Origin: Paraphysomonas bandaiensis
Taxonomy: Eukaryota > Chrysophyceae
Assembly: GCA_965644295.1 (NCBI GenBank)
Contig: CBFFRP010000414.1
Coordinates: 1-64,000 of the forward strand
Reading direction: 5' to 3'
DNA: 64,000 nucleotides
The notes under the pieces are model-generated. The model ran no database searches. It worked only from the letters and a program-made list of their open reading frames with translations, and was not told the DNA's origin. The position numbers and the translations under genes are program-made. Positions 25,064 through 35,279 of the stretch are shown piece after piece. Positions within the stretch are counted from its first letter, which is position 1. Each line of letters starts with the position of its first letter.

Positions 25064-26410
25064 TTAGGCAGCGGTGAGCTCCTTGACCTTGACTCTGACA
25101 TCGGCGGGAGTCGACCCAGCAGCCAGCATCTTCTCAAGCTCGATGACTTTTGAGACACCATCAATCATCTTTTGCACTAACTGGACCTCAGAGAACCCCA
25201 ATCGTTGCTTGTTAGACACATCAAACTTCGCACCAACGGCAGCGGAGTGCTCACCAGCAGAGCCACGTGGCTGGAGGTCAAATGCAGAGCACACCTGCTC
25301 CAAAAGCTCTTTATCCTCGGCATTGTCTCCTTCAAGAAGCTTGTTAAAGTTCTCAAGTTTGACCATGACAGAGGCACGCAGACCGGTACCAAGGTTTGAC
25401 GGGCATGTACCCAAGAACCCAAGCTTCTCGTTCCACATAAGCTTCGTGCCATTAGCTTCGGCAGATGCCTTCAGCGCGTTTGACAAGGCGCAGAAACGAG
25501 TGAATACAGATGGAATATCGCCACCCATCTCCATCGAAATAATTCGGCAATGATCTTCTTCGTTAACCCAGCAAAGTGCAGTCTGGGCCTCATTGTGGAA
25601 TATCCCTCTGTTGTTTGGCCAAGAACGGGCCGCACCTGCACCAGTAAGGAGGTTTTTGGCAGAAGGAATTTGGAAAAGGAAACCCTTGTTTAGAAGGAAA
25701 TCCCTCTGTTCGTCGGACAGACTGCCGAGCTCGTAGTATGTACCAGCAAGCTCACCCTCAAGACCAGCAAAAGCCTGCTTGAGTACAGCTTCAACACCAG
25801 CGCGATCTTCATCAGTTGAGCCACAAGGTAAAGCGAATCCAGCAATATTTCGTGCGGCACGGATGCGAGTCGAGGCAACATATTCATTAAAAGTCGCCTT
25901 CTGTTCGTCAGAGAACACAAGTTTGGATGGGTCAAGATCCATAGGATGAGTTTGGGTCTCGGGATCATACCCATGCCAGTCCTTAATAATTGGGTAAAAG
26001 AGATCCTTAAAGAGTTCCCAGCACTCTTCATCACCAGCAGTTGCCCCAACACCAAGATGAGGGGTCACAACTCCAGTCATAATCACATTAGAAAGAGTAT
26101 ACCCTTTGCTTGATTTCACATCTTTGAGTTTCTCAAACAATTCAGGAGTCAAATGCTTCGACATCGCTGACTTATGAGCTTCCGTAAAGTTTGGTACCGA
26201 TTCAAACGTAACGTACTTGAAATCAGCCGTATCTTTTGGATCACCAGCATAAGAACCACCATATGCAAGATAAGGATCTTGGACCTTAGAGAGATCGAGC
26301 TTTCCATCTTCGCCCTTTAGTTCGTCGTATTTGGCATCCCCTCCCAAGATGGTATATTGGGGAAGCTTGTTAACTTCAGCTTGTTCAACAGCAGATGCTC
26401 CGGCTCCCAT
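25064..26410 (-). CDS. Phosphagen (creatine/arginine-type) kinase, 448 aa
   Basis: Transfers phosphate between ATP and a guanidino compound to buffer energy. Intronless. The ATP:guanido domain carries the active-site block G-T-C-P-S-N-L-G-T-G-L-R-A, with catalytic C336. It also has V-N-E-E-D-H-C-R-I-I-S-M-E, S-T-R-I-R-A-A-R-N and R-S-W-P-N-N-R-G-I. The N-terminal helical domain contains G-V-V-T-P-H-L-G-V-G-A-T-A-G-D-E-E-C-W. The protein is longer than usual (360-380 aa) because of a ~60-residue N-terminal extension that begins M-G-A-G-A-S, a good N-myristoylation signal. The C-terminus ends E-L-T-A-A after an extra ~35-residue coiled region. The extension suggests membrane or flagellar attachment. 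Substrate specificity cannot be read with confidence. It is the only large intronless gene here besides the esterase. Confidence 0.93.
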   Translation of the reverse strand: MGAGASAVEQAEVNKLPQYTILGGDAKYDELKGEDGKLDLSKVQDPYLAYGGSYAGDPKDTADFKYVTFESVPNFTEAHKSAMSKHLTPELFEKLKDVKSSKGYTLSNVIMTGVVTPHLGVGATAGDEECWELFKDLFYPIIKDWHGYDPETQTHPMDLDPSKLVFSDEQKATFNEYVASTRIRAARNIAGFALPCGSTDEDRAGVEAVLKQAFAGLEGELAGTYYELGSLSDEQRDFLLNKGFLFQIPSAKNLLTGAGAARSWPNNRGIFHNEAQTALCWVNEEDHCRIISMEMGGDIPSVFTRFCALSNALKASAEANGTKLMWNEKLGFLGTCPSNLGTGLRASVMVKLENFNKLLEGDNAEDKELLEQVCSAFDLQPRGSAGEHSAAVGAKFDVSNKQRLGFSEVQLVQKMIDGVSKVIELEKMLAAGSTPADVRVKVKELTAA

Positions 26411-27562
26411 TTTCTTTTATTGTTTTGCAATACTATGTAAGCTAGATGAAGATAATGCAATATAGATGCAAGTGAATGCAATAATGATGCAAGATTCTCT
26501 ATTGCAATCTGTGTATGCAGATCCACATATACATATACGCATGCAGCAGTGCATCCAACACAATCCTTCTGTTCGGTTACACCTACCCCTTCAAGATACG
26601 GTTTGTTTATGTATAGAAAATCTCATACCAACAGAATGGGGATGAAACGGCAGTATTCTGTTAGAACAAAATATAAAAATAAGGGATTTTTAGAATTTTA
26701 GAGCGAAATATACCAATATTGGTGGTAGTGAATGATAAAAACCTATTTTCTCTATATTCTGCACCCTATAAAATGGATTTTTTCTAAAACCCAATGCAAA
26801 AATGGTATATTTCAGTATTCTAGGGTCTAAAATCCCTCTTTTTCAACTCTATCCTTATATATCTGTATATATCGCTCGCTCATACACATACACACACAGC
26901 ATTGAGGAGATCAATCCCACCATTGTTTATCACCACGTATCCTTTGTATATTTTTGTTCTAATATGCCTCTAATATTGAGTCAACAATTATCTGTATTCT
27001 AGCCGTAGTTGTATCACAGTAATATAAAGAATTTTTGCCTCAATTTATTTCCGAAAACTACGAAAGCTGCGTATGTGTCACGGATAACACTAAGATGTAC
27101 CTACAATCACTATTGAGTATGTGTGTATAGTCCTTCAGTATCAAGAGATGTGGTTGATCAGAGGGGTCCGCTAGGCTACAGGGAGGGAGGGTGGAGGGTG
27201 TGAGGTAGACGCATGAGTATGTAGAGTCTCAAGACGCCACTGACTGCCAGAAAGATGCATGAGTCTTGAGGATGAACTCGCTCGAATGCAGATGTTTCTC
27301 CGACCCTCATATGGTGGATTCATTCCTGAATGCCTGTTTCTTCGTCTATGTTCAACCAGGTGTGTAGCTATATGGCTATACTCTACTAGATGATAGTTAC
27401 ATAGAAGTATTGTACCATATCTGCACTCCGCAAGAGTATATCGATACTCATATGTCTCTTGTTAGTGTATGTAATTACCGTATATGTAAGTAATGAACAA
27501 TCTATATTTAGAAGCCCTGCGTATGCCACAGTAGAAATTGGTGATTGAAATAGTCAGAAAAG
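26411..27562. other. Upstream region of the kinase; nothing else recognised
   Basis: AT-rich DNA. It holds the kinase promoter region (a CATGCAGCAGTGCATC palindrome near 26540) and short repeats. No credible gene. Confidence 0.4.
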
Positions 27563-28760
27563 CAGGGCTGTGTATCAGTTAATTGTGAATTATTGAAATC
27601 GCAATAATTGAAATTAGGACATTAAATCATAATTGCCTCCAACTTGCTTCAATTAATTGATTTAATTTAAAAAAATATATATGGATATTATAGTCAGTTA
27701 CACTGGTACCAGAAGTCATTGCACGAGTGTTCTCCAAGAGAGAGGTCTTCTCTCTTTAATCCAACAAGATACCACATAAGTATTTGGCTATGAGTGGGCA
27801 GAACAATATCTGCTGACATTTGTTTCACGAAGAAAATATCTCCGGTACTTATCCTCTAGAACACCACGAAAATCTGCGACAATGCTGCCATTATCATAAC
27901 GCTGCTTTCGAAAAGGCAATGAAGCCACACTAACTCGGATGGAAGAGGATCAAATTAAATGTTCTTGCTCGATGAAATATTGAAGATTAACAGTAGTCTA
28001 GTCCAGAATGACGTAGTATGACTCCTCGTCATTTAGAGCTACTTACGTTTTTACGTATGGACTGTCGTATCTGGAGTGAAATGACAGTTGTGTTATCAGC
28101 AGCTAAGCTGCTTATGTAATTTAGTATTAAATAATTGCAATTAATTGCAATAATTGAAATTGAGATAGCATGTAATAATCGCAATAATTGATGCCCCATT
28201 CCGAGAGCGTGCCCTAGTAAAGTGCTAGTGTTGATTAAGCTAAGTAACGTATAGATTGTTAGTAAAATCTCAGTGTCGGCACCAAGCATGCTCTAGCTAG
28301 ATCTACACTATATACTTGCATAGCCTATAAGGAATAACGAGAAACCCCGCGCGTTCTACGGGAGGGGGGGCGGCCAATGTCACACTAGACCTACACTGAG
28401 TCATGCATGGTCACGAGAAGCTCTGCATAAGCTTTGTTAGGTAATGGGTAATGGGAAGGTACACATGATGGCCCTACTAAAATCTGCGCGAATTACGAAT
28501 TACATGTATAAAGGTCATACACAGCTATGAGAAATCCAGCGTAATCGTAGCAAAGGTGAACACGGCAACAGAATCTGCACGTGATCTATGCGGTCAGTTA
28601 CGTTGGTACACGGGTAGGAGTGTGATAGAATCAGTAATCAGTGCTATATCTCGGTGTCATAGGTATACCAGCGAGCCGCGAGCCTACACTATGGCCACGC
28701 CCTCGGAATGGGGCAATTGAAACTGAGACAGCATGTAATAATTGACAATGCGCAGCCCTA
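27563..28760. mobile_element. Composite hAT-like element, 1198 bp, carrying nested insertions
   Basis: The left end CAGGGCTGTGTATCAGTTAA is the same type as the element at 16186. The right end finishes GACAATGCGCAGCCCTA. The 8-bp flanks are CAGAAAAG (27555-27562) and CAGTAAAG (28761-28768), a 7/8 match as expected of hAT. Inside are a fragment of the dispersed repeat (27750-27885, reverse) and a second element with its own inverted ends at 28193-28714. A direct copy of about 25 bp (TGAA[A/C]TGAGA[T/C]AGCATGTAA) occurs at ~28157 and ~28728. No transposase. Confidence 0.75.
28193..28714. mobile_element. Nested 522-bp element with 22-bp inverted ends
   Basis: The left end GCCCCATTCCGAGAGCGTG and the right end, its near-perfect inverted copy (28693-28714), bound AT- and GC-mixed DNA without a reading frame. 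The sequence AATTGA lies on both sides, possibly a short target duplication. Family unknown. It sits wholly inside the hAT-like element at 27563-28760. Confidence 0.55.
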
Positions 28761-28768
28761 CAGTAAAG

Positions 28769-29506
28769 TGTCAATACTGTTGGAAATTGCTCATTTTAAG
28801 CTAGATCACAGAGAGAATTTGTCGTAAGACTAGATAGATTTATTAATCACGTTTACACGAAGTTGTGATTACCAACACTAACTCATTTTAATCCACGCAT
28901 AATATCGTACATATGCGAACCTCTCGTTACTGAACATATCTTGAAAGATCAAACTATTTCAGTTTCTCAATATTCAATATCATCACAGGATTTGTACATC
29001 ACTATATTTCACTGTATACTCGTACATTGTATTCAAGTGACATACTGAATATACTAGAATAAGATCCATATTCTGATAAATAACTGTAATAAAGTCATTT
29101 TAGGAAATATTTTGTACAATATGCTGAATTCATGCCTATCTGAAAAAAGCTAATTTTGTTATTTGTTACACATAAGTTTATATCCAACAGGATGCTAAAT
29201 ACTAAACACTACATCTATTATAGATTAGAGAAACTTTTCTACACTATACCTTCGGAATGTTAGAGCCCGAAATCACAACGTGCATATAATATGGGATAGT
29301 TTCAACTACTTTCAGTATATTAACGCAAGGAAAATATAGCTTTAAACAGTAGGCAGTAAATACGTTCTAGAAATATCATATTATCCTTATTCGGGCTTCA
29401 TACTATTTATTCTGAAGTCCAATGTAGTCAAACATAATCGTTGCACGGATACTCCCATGACTCACAACAAAATAAAAAGCAACACATACGTTGCATCAAC
29501 ACTATA
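28769..29506. other. 3' flank of the coronin gene
   Basis: AT-rich, no recognised feature. Probably includes the coronin 3' UTR. Confidence 0.4.
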
Positions 29507-32368
29507 TTAATCATCCCACCCGTCATCTGAATCGTCATCATCCGCTGTTTTGTCAGCTCCAGAGGCATTGGGATGGTACTTCGCACGTAAGATGGCCATG
29601 TCTTGCAACCGTGCAAAGGACTCCTCACGCTTTCTATTCTCTTCCTCTTTCTTGTTAATTTCTTCACGAAAAATAGATGCCCGAGGTTTACTCTTTTGTT
29701 CAGCTGGTTTGTTGGATAACTGGTGGCAAAATATTATCGCAAAATTTCAGTAGTTAAATCCCTACCATTTCCATATCTGGGGGTTGCAAGGATTCCAATT
29801 CAGGTGGCGGGAGGTTATCTTCCGACCCTTCCACCCATTCAGTTATCGTTGAAGACGCACGTCGCGCGCGCGTGGGGGGATAAATGTCATCTTGGAAATA
29901 GCTTTTCAGTGATTCTGCACGCGGAAGATAAAAACTGACCGGCACACAGGTGGAGTCTGTCAGTTTCAATATGCGATTGACTTCAACACTTCTAAAATCG
30001 CAAAGTTTCTTAGGAAGGAGACATACTCCAGCGATAGGATCAGACACTGAACTCTGATATTCGCCACTCTTTGAAAACGTGTGTTGTGTCCCAAGGAAAG
30101 TCAATTCGAAATGTCTCACTGCGAACAAAAATTACCATCAACAATCCAGTAAGAATGGTACTTGCCTATTGTATCTCCTTTTCCAGCAACAATACACAGG
30201 CCTGTATCCTCGTCATACATTGGAAACAGAGTTCCCGATGCGCTATCAATGCTCTGTGTTGATGTTGGTTGTGCTAAATTTCTCGAATCCCATGTCTGGA
30301 TTTGCCGTCGCCCTGAAGATCCAATGAACGTTGCAACAATTGCAGAATCCGTGGGAGAGTTACACCAAATGGCACGAAGATTTCTTCCTAACTGTGAGGT
30401 AGGAGTACTCTGAACCACACCCGCATGTCTGGGGTCGACAACTCTGATAACTTTATCTTTACAAGCCGCCAAAATCTGGTAGCCAGAATAGTTGAAGTCA
30501 AGATTGCCTATGGTACCTCCCTCGGGCAAATCCATGTCAACGCGACAAACATCTGCGCCTGAATTGATATCCCACAAACGCACTGTACTGTCAAGTGATG
30601 CGGTAGCAATCATGTTTTCAGTTCTAGGGTGGAAATTGCAACACCTCACGCTGTTAGTATGGCCAGCGTAGTCAGCGAGCGCATCATTTCCATCAATGCC
30701 GTCCACTTTCCCATCTTCAGGAACACGCCATACTTTAACATGACTATCTTCAGAAGCCGTTGCTAATAGATCTTCATGGAACGGTGAAAAGGCCAGACTC
30801 AAAACAGCACCACGATGGCCACTAAACACTGAGGGAGACACATTATCAGCTTTCTCAGGACGATCGAGTCGAGATACGAACACAGCGCCACCCGCACCTC
30901 GCCATGGCATTGCCCAAAATGTATCACTACTGGCCAATAGGGGGCCATCGTTGGAGCCTATTGCCGGCTGTAAGTTGTACCACGTCTGATCCTTGGTCCA
31001 TTCTTTTCCGTACATGTGGCGAAATTTAAGATTCGACCCAAAGCTGGACCTCTTATTAATGATGGTACTACTCGGACGACTTCTGTCTGACTCATCCTCC
31101 GCATCGTCATCATCGTCAACTGGTGTGTTGGCGCTGACAATATTGGCAGCGTTGGCAGGAGGAGCTAGTGGAACTCTGCCTGGAGGTGCAGTCGCGCCAG
31201 AAAGCCACTCTTCCGTTGTCAGAACAGGGGGCGCCAAAGACGTCGTAGGAGGAAACAAGTCTTCATGAAACTTGCAGCGCTCTCGCCTGGGGACAGAAAA
31301 TGAAATAGGTTGCGCAGCATCTTCCGTAAGTCTTAACATTCGAAGAATTTCACAGCCCCAGAGATCGTTAACCTGCTTTGGGAAGACGGCCATTCCCCTT
31401 GTCGGGGTTAATCCATCGCTAATTTGTGAATTGCAAACGGGAATTAGTTCGCCACTCTTTGTAGAATCGAAATCATATACGCGCACTGTAGTGTCCCCTT
31501 TACCCATCAACACCAAGAAATTGTGATCGGAATCGAAGTGTGGAATCAACGGTCCTGTAGAGGAGTCAATCCGATAACGTTGCACTGGCTCGTTTATATG
31601 TCGTGAGTCCCACAGAAGCATTTCACGATCTAGAGTATTTGAAAAACCACATGTAATCAAGTAAGGCGAATCACCAAGCCATTGCACTCTTGAACTCTTT
31701 GGACTACCATGAGCATTGACTGTTGCACTAATCGACTCGCCCCTTATGTCGACCAAGTCCAAGCACTTTTTCGACGTTGTGCAGAGGACGTCGCCGCTGT
31801 TCGACCAGCACATTGACTGAAGCTCGCCACTGAAGCCACCAACTCGCTTAATGCAATTATTCGCCTCTACATCCATCAATAATACTTCTTTTACTCCTCT
31901 GCAAGCCACTATTCCATCCACAGATAGGTGGGGTGATAGACCTCTCAATGGACAGTTATCAACAGGGGAATAACTGTTCACAGCTTCTGAAGTATCACAT
32001 ATATATCCACCTTCAGGGATCGACCATACTTTAAAGTATCCATCACCTGCACATGAATACAACTGATTTGAATGAAATGGATTAAATATTAAATCTTGAA
32101 CAGGTTGTGAGTGTGCTCTAATTAATGGCTGCTGATATGAGGCGGCCAATACAGGGACATGATTCTTGCCAGTGGACTCAAGTGGCAAGACAGCAATAGC
32201 AGTTCCATTCCCACCAGAATCTGGATATGAAATAAATTTATTATTAGCTGTTAATAAGTTTGAATCAGTTTGTATAGTTGATAGTTTTAATTGTTCATAA
32301 TGATGATCTTTTGAGAGGGTTGTGACTGTAATATGACGGATTTTACTCTCTCGTATGAATGATGACAT
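29507..32368 (-). CDS. CORO7: Two-propeller coronin (coronin 7/POD-1 type), 922 aa
   Basis: Exons 32368-30166, 30118-29766 and 29719-29507. Two coronin repeats are seen. The first begins R-E-S-K-I-R-H-I and includes I-R-A-H-S-Q-P-V-Q-D-L-I-F-N-P-F. The second begins K-F-R-H-M-Y-G-K-E-W and includes G-H-R-G-A-V-L-S-L-A-F-S-P-F. Each has WD-type blades, the L-M-G-K-G-D-T-T-V-R-V / V-A-G-K-G-D-T-I-V-R-H block and a coronin extension (F-P-K-Q, L-P-K-K). The C-terminus is acidic (D-D-D-D-S-D-D-G-W-D-D), like the conserved acidic tail of coronin 7. The length matches human CORO7 (~925). The first intron begins GCAAGT rather than GT; this choice is needed to restore the repeat motif and the frame. 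The role in actin and Golgi traffic is inferred from the family. Confidence 0.95.
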
Positions 32369-32875
32369 GTTGATATTAGGGGGGTGATGTTATTCGGTTA
32401 TCTGGTGGGGTGAGATGGATGGTATCCTTTAATATGTATGTATGTGTGTGTGTGATGTCGAGCTACATGGATGTATATATGATGTATATGGATGTGTACG
32501 TAGAGGTGTATGCATGATCATATATATGGATGTATACGTATGCGAATTGTGTATAGATGTAATGTATGTGTATGTATGTATGTATGTATGTATGTATGTA
32601 TGTATGTATGTATGTATGTATGTATGTATGTATGTATGTATGTACGTATGTATGTATGTATGTATGTATGTATGTATGTATGTATGTATGTATGTATGTA
32701 TGTATGTACGTATGTATGTATGTATGTATGTATGTATGTATGTACAGTATGTCGTACAGTACACCGCTCATTGCTTCTACTTCCATACATACATACTCAT
32801 ATACACTCCTAGATCTTAACAGAAACACACCATACACACATATATACACACAGATACATACATATCAAGCCCATC
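32369..32875. promoter_or_regulatory. Divergent upstream region holding a long TATG tract
   Basis: About 500 bp between the coronin and CobW-like starts. Most is a TATG/CATA tetranucleotide microsatellite (32565-32745). Apparent long frames in it read only Tyr-Met-Cys-Val or Ile-His-Thr repeats and are not genes. A TGTACAGTATG sequence lies near 32740. Promoter role is inferred from position. Confidence 0.4.
32565..32745. repeat. (TATG)n microsatellite, about 45 units
   Basis: A nearly perfect tetranucleotide repeat of ~180 bp, broken by two TACG units near 32643 and 32707. Low-complexity sequence; probably variable in length. Confidence 0.95.
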
Positions 32876-34629
32876 ATGTCTACAAACCCTCAACATATTC
32901 TCTACTACACTAACATCACCCTCTTTCTCCTCTCTGGTCTCCTCTTATGGTCCATAGGGATGCGTCCCTCCTCTCGTCGTATACAACTCTCTCGTTCATT
33001 AACTATAGGCTTATGGGGATTCACACCACAATTAGAAACCAAACAATTACATGAGAGTAATGTATGGAACTGGAGGAAGCTACTGTGTGCGGGTGTGATG
33101 ATGTCTTCTATGGTTGGCTTCTCGACGGTGAAGTATTTCACTGTACAAACAACTATAAAGCTCTCATGTGGTATACTGATCACTTGGATTATATTTCTAT
33201 ATATATTCTGGTATACAGCGATTGTGCCGTCATCTTCAGAGGCTGTGCCCGTATCAGCATCTTCTGATGAGAAGAGCAGTACATCAGATTTCAAGGCTCC
33301 AAGTAGCGGATGGTTATCAAAGACAAAAGTTAACTCGAGAAAGGACAGTAGATTGCCCCTGACTGTTGTTACTGGGTTTCTAGGGTCAGGTAAGACGACT
33401 CTCGTGAAACACTTGCTGCGCAATACCGAGGGTATGAAGATCTTGGTGGTTGAAAATGAGGTGGGGAAAGAGGGTGTAGATCACGAGTTGCTCCTTCAGC
33501 ACACAGAAAAAGAAAATATTGTACTAATGAATAACGGTTGCGTATGCTGCACAGTGAGGGGTGATCTGATTGCTACGTTTCAGTCTCTTTTCTCGACAGA
33601 TGCATTTTCCAAACTCGACTGGGTGGTACTCGAGACTACAGGACTAGCGGACCCTGCACCTGTTATTCAGTCAGTTTATATGGACAAGCAGTGCAATTCT
33701 CATTTGAGACTTGATGGTGTACTTACAGTAGTGGATAGCAAACATGTAATGTTGCATATAGGTAGGTGGTAATGTGATGTATAAATTCATGTATACCTCT
33801 CGACTGCAGACTAGCCTGCTATATGCTATCGAGAAGTATTACCTTTAAGCGTTTTGCTCTTATTCATTTACAGGTGCCGCCGATAAAGGGGCAGCAGGGG
33901 CTCACGCTGGAAGCAGCGTTCCCGAGGCCGTACAACAAATTGCTTTTGCGGATCGCGTCATTTTAAACAAGACAGATCTCATAGACGAGACTGAACTGCA
34001 GGATGTCGTCACCGCTGTACAGAAAATAAACCCAAATGCGGGGTTGCTCACAACTGTCCAGTCTAAAGTGTCTGTAGAAGATGTACTTTCAATTAGCGCA
34101 TTTGATCCTACAAAGATCAGCAAAACGACTCCAATGTTTCAAATACAAACAGATGCTCAGGGGAAAATCATTTCGAGTAAGAAATCTAAGAAACCAAAGG
34201 CGAAAGCTGTATCAGAGTTTGGATCTGTTTCGACACTTTCACTGACAAGCTTGTATCCTCTCGATTTAAATGCATTTAATATATGGATTGCCCAGTTATT
34301 AAAAGATAAAGGGAATGATCTCTATCGCTTTAAAGGTGTCGTCGAATGACTTGTGTATCGGATGTGTTGACGAATATTATCTTACAGGTATTCTTTGTAT
34401 GGAAGGGTACGATCAGAAGTTTGTCGTACAAGGTATACACATGATATTTAACGGGGAACTTGGTCCAGAATGGGAAAAGAATGAAACACGCCGCAGTAAA
34501 TTTGTATTTATTGGAGCGAATTTGAATCACTCGCAGTTGAAACAGGAGTTTGAGGCATGTATTGCCAAACGGATCAGAGCATTTAAATCGTTAGAACCTG
34601 ATGATAGCAGTCACAAAAAAGATGATTGA
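32876..34629 (+). CDS. CobW/COG0523 (ZNG1/CBWD-type) GTPase with N-terminal membrane helices, 529 aa
   Basis: Exons 32876-33761, 33874-34335 and 34388-34629 join in phase 1. The GTPase has P-loop G-F-L-G-S-G-K-T-T (167-175), the metal motif G-C-V-C-C (221-225), W-V-V-L-E-T-T-G-L-A-D-P (G3 region) and L-N-K-T-D-L (base recognition, N-K-x-D). The CobW C-terminal domain follows. Relatives are metallochaperones that hand zinc or cobalt to enzymes; ZNG1 serves methionine aminopeptidase 1. Before the GTPase lie about three hydrophobic stretches (residues ~9-27, ~67-84, ~92-115), so the enzyme is likely membrane-bound. This is unusual for the family, which is normally soluble. The metal and client are unknown. 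The start ATG is followed at once by the first helix, with no upstream Met in frame nearby. Confidence 0.85.
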
Positions 34630-35279
34630 TTAAGCAACAATCATTTGGTGTTATAGCAGTATGCGAGGGTTATATATTGTGGAAAGTAAAATAATAATAC
34701 TTGATAGGAGTATGTACGCATGTACTCTCTCTGCTGAACACACCTTGAAAACTATAACAATGGATTGCCTTCTGAAAAATTTATATTTACATTCCATATA
34801 TTACTTATACGCATTTACGCATTACAATAACAGTAATATTAGATTTATGAATTTATTATTTTCGAATTCAAATATGTTCGAATAACACAAAAGGGGATTT
34901 AAGTTGTTTTTTATACAATATGGTTGAAATTTTGGAGCTCATGGTAGAAGAATACTCAATACTTGGCGTTAGTATACCAGATTCGGTCGGGTTAGATGTA
35001 ATCTCTTCCGTGTACGTATCATTATTATATAATTCTGTATTAAACTGCTTAAATACTACAAGATATTCTAGAAAAAAGGTTATAATATAATTTTAATGCA
35101 TTGTTCATTGAATTACCGAAGAGCATTAGAACTGTAGCTATATACTGTATTACATTCGTGCTAAACTATTTTCAACGAGGCAGCACGATATAGAGAGAAT
35201 TTGGCAAACCTCATGAGGTGTATATTATACAGATCTCTGCAATTACACCACTCATAAAACCATAATCTCCCACAAATGC
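34630..35279. other. Convergent intergenic region, nothing recognised
   Basis: 650 bp of AT-rich DNA between two converging genes. Probably 3' UTRs. No other feature seen. Confidence 0.4.

Noticed and set aside
32429-32913. Several long overlapping reading frames on both strands
   Set aside because: They are translations of the TATG microsatellite (Met-Tyr-Val-Cys or Ile-His-Thr repeats) and have no gene-like composition.
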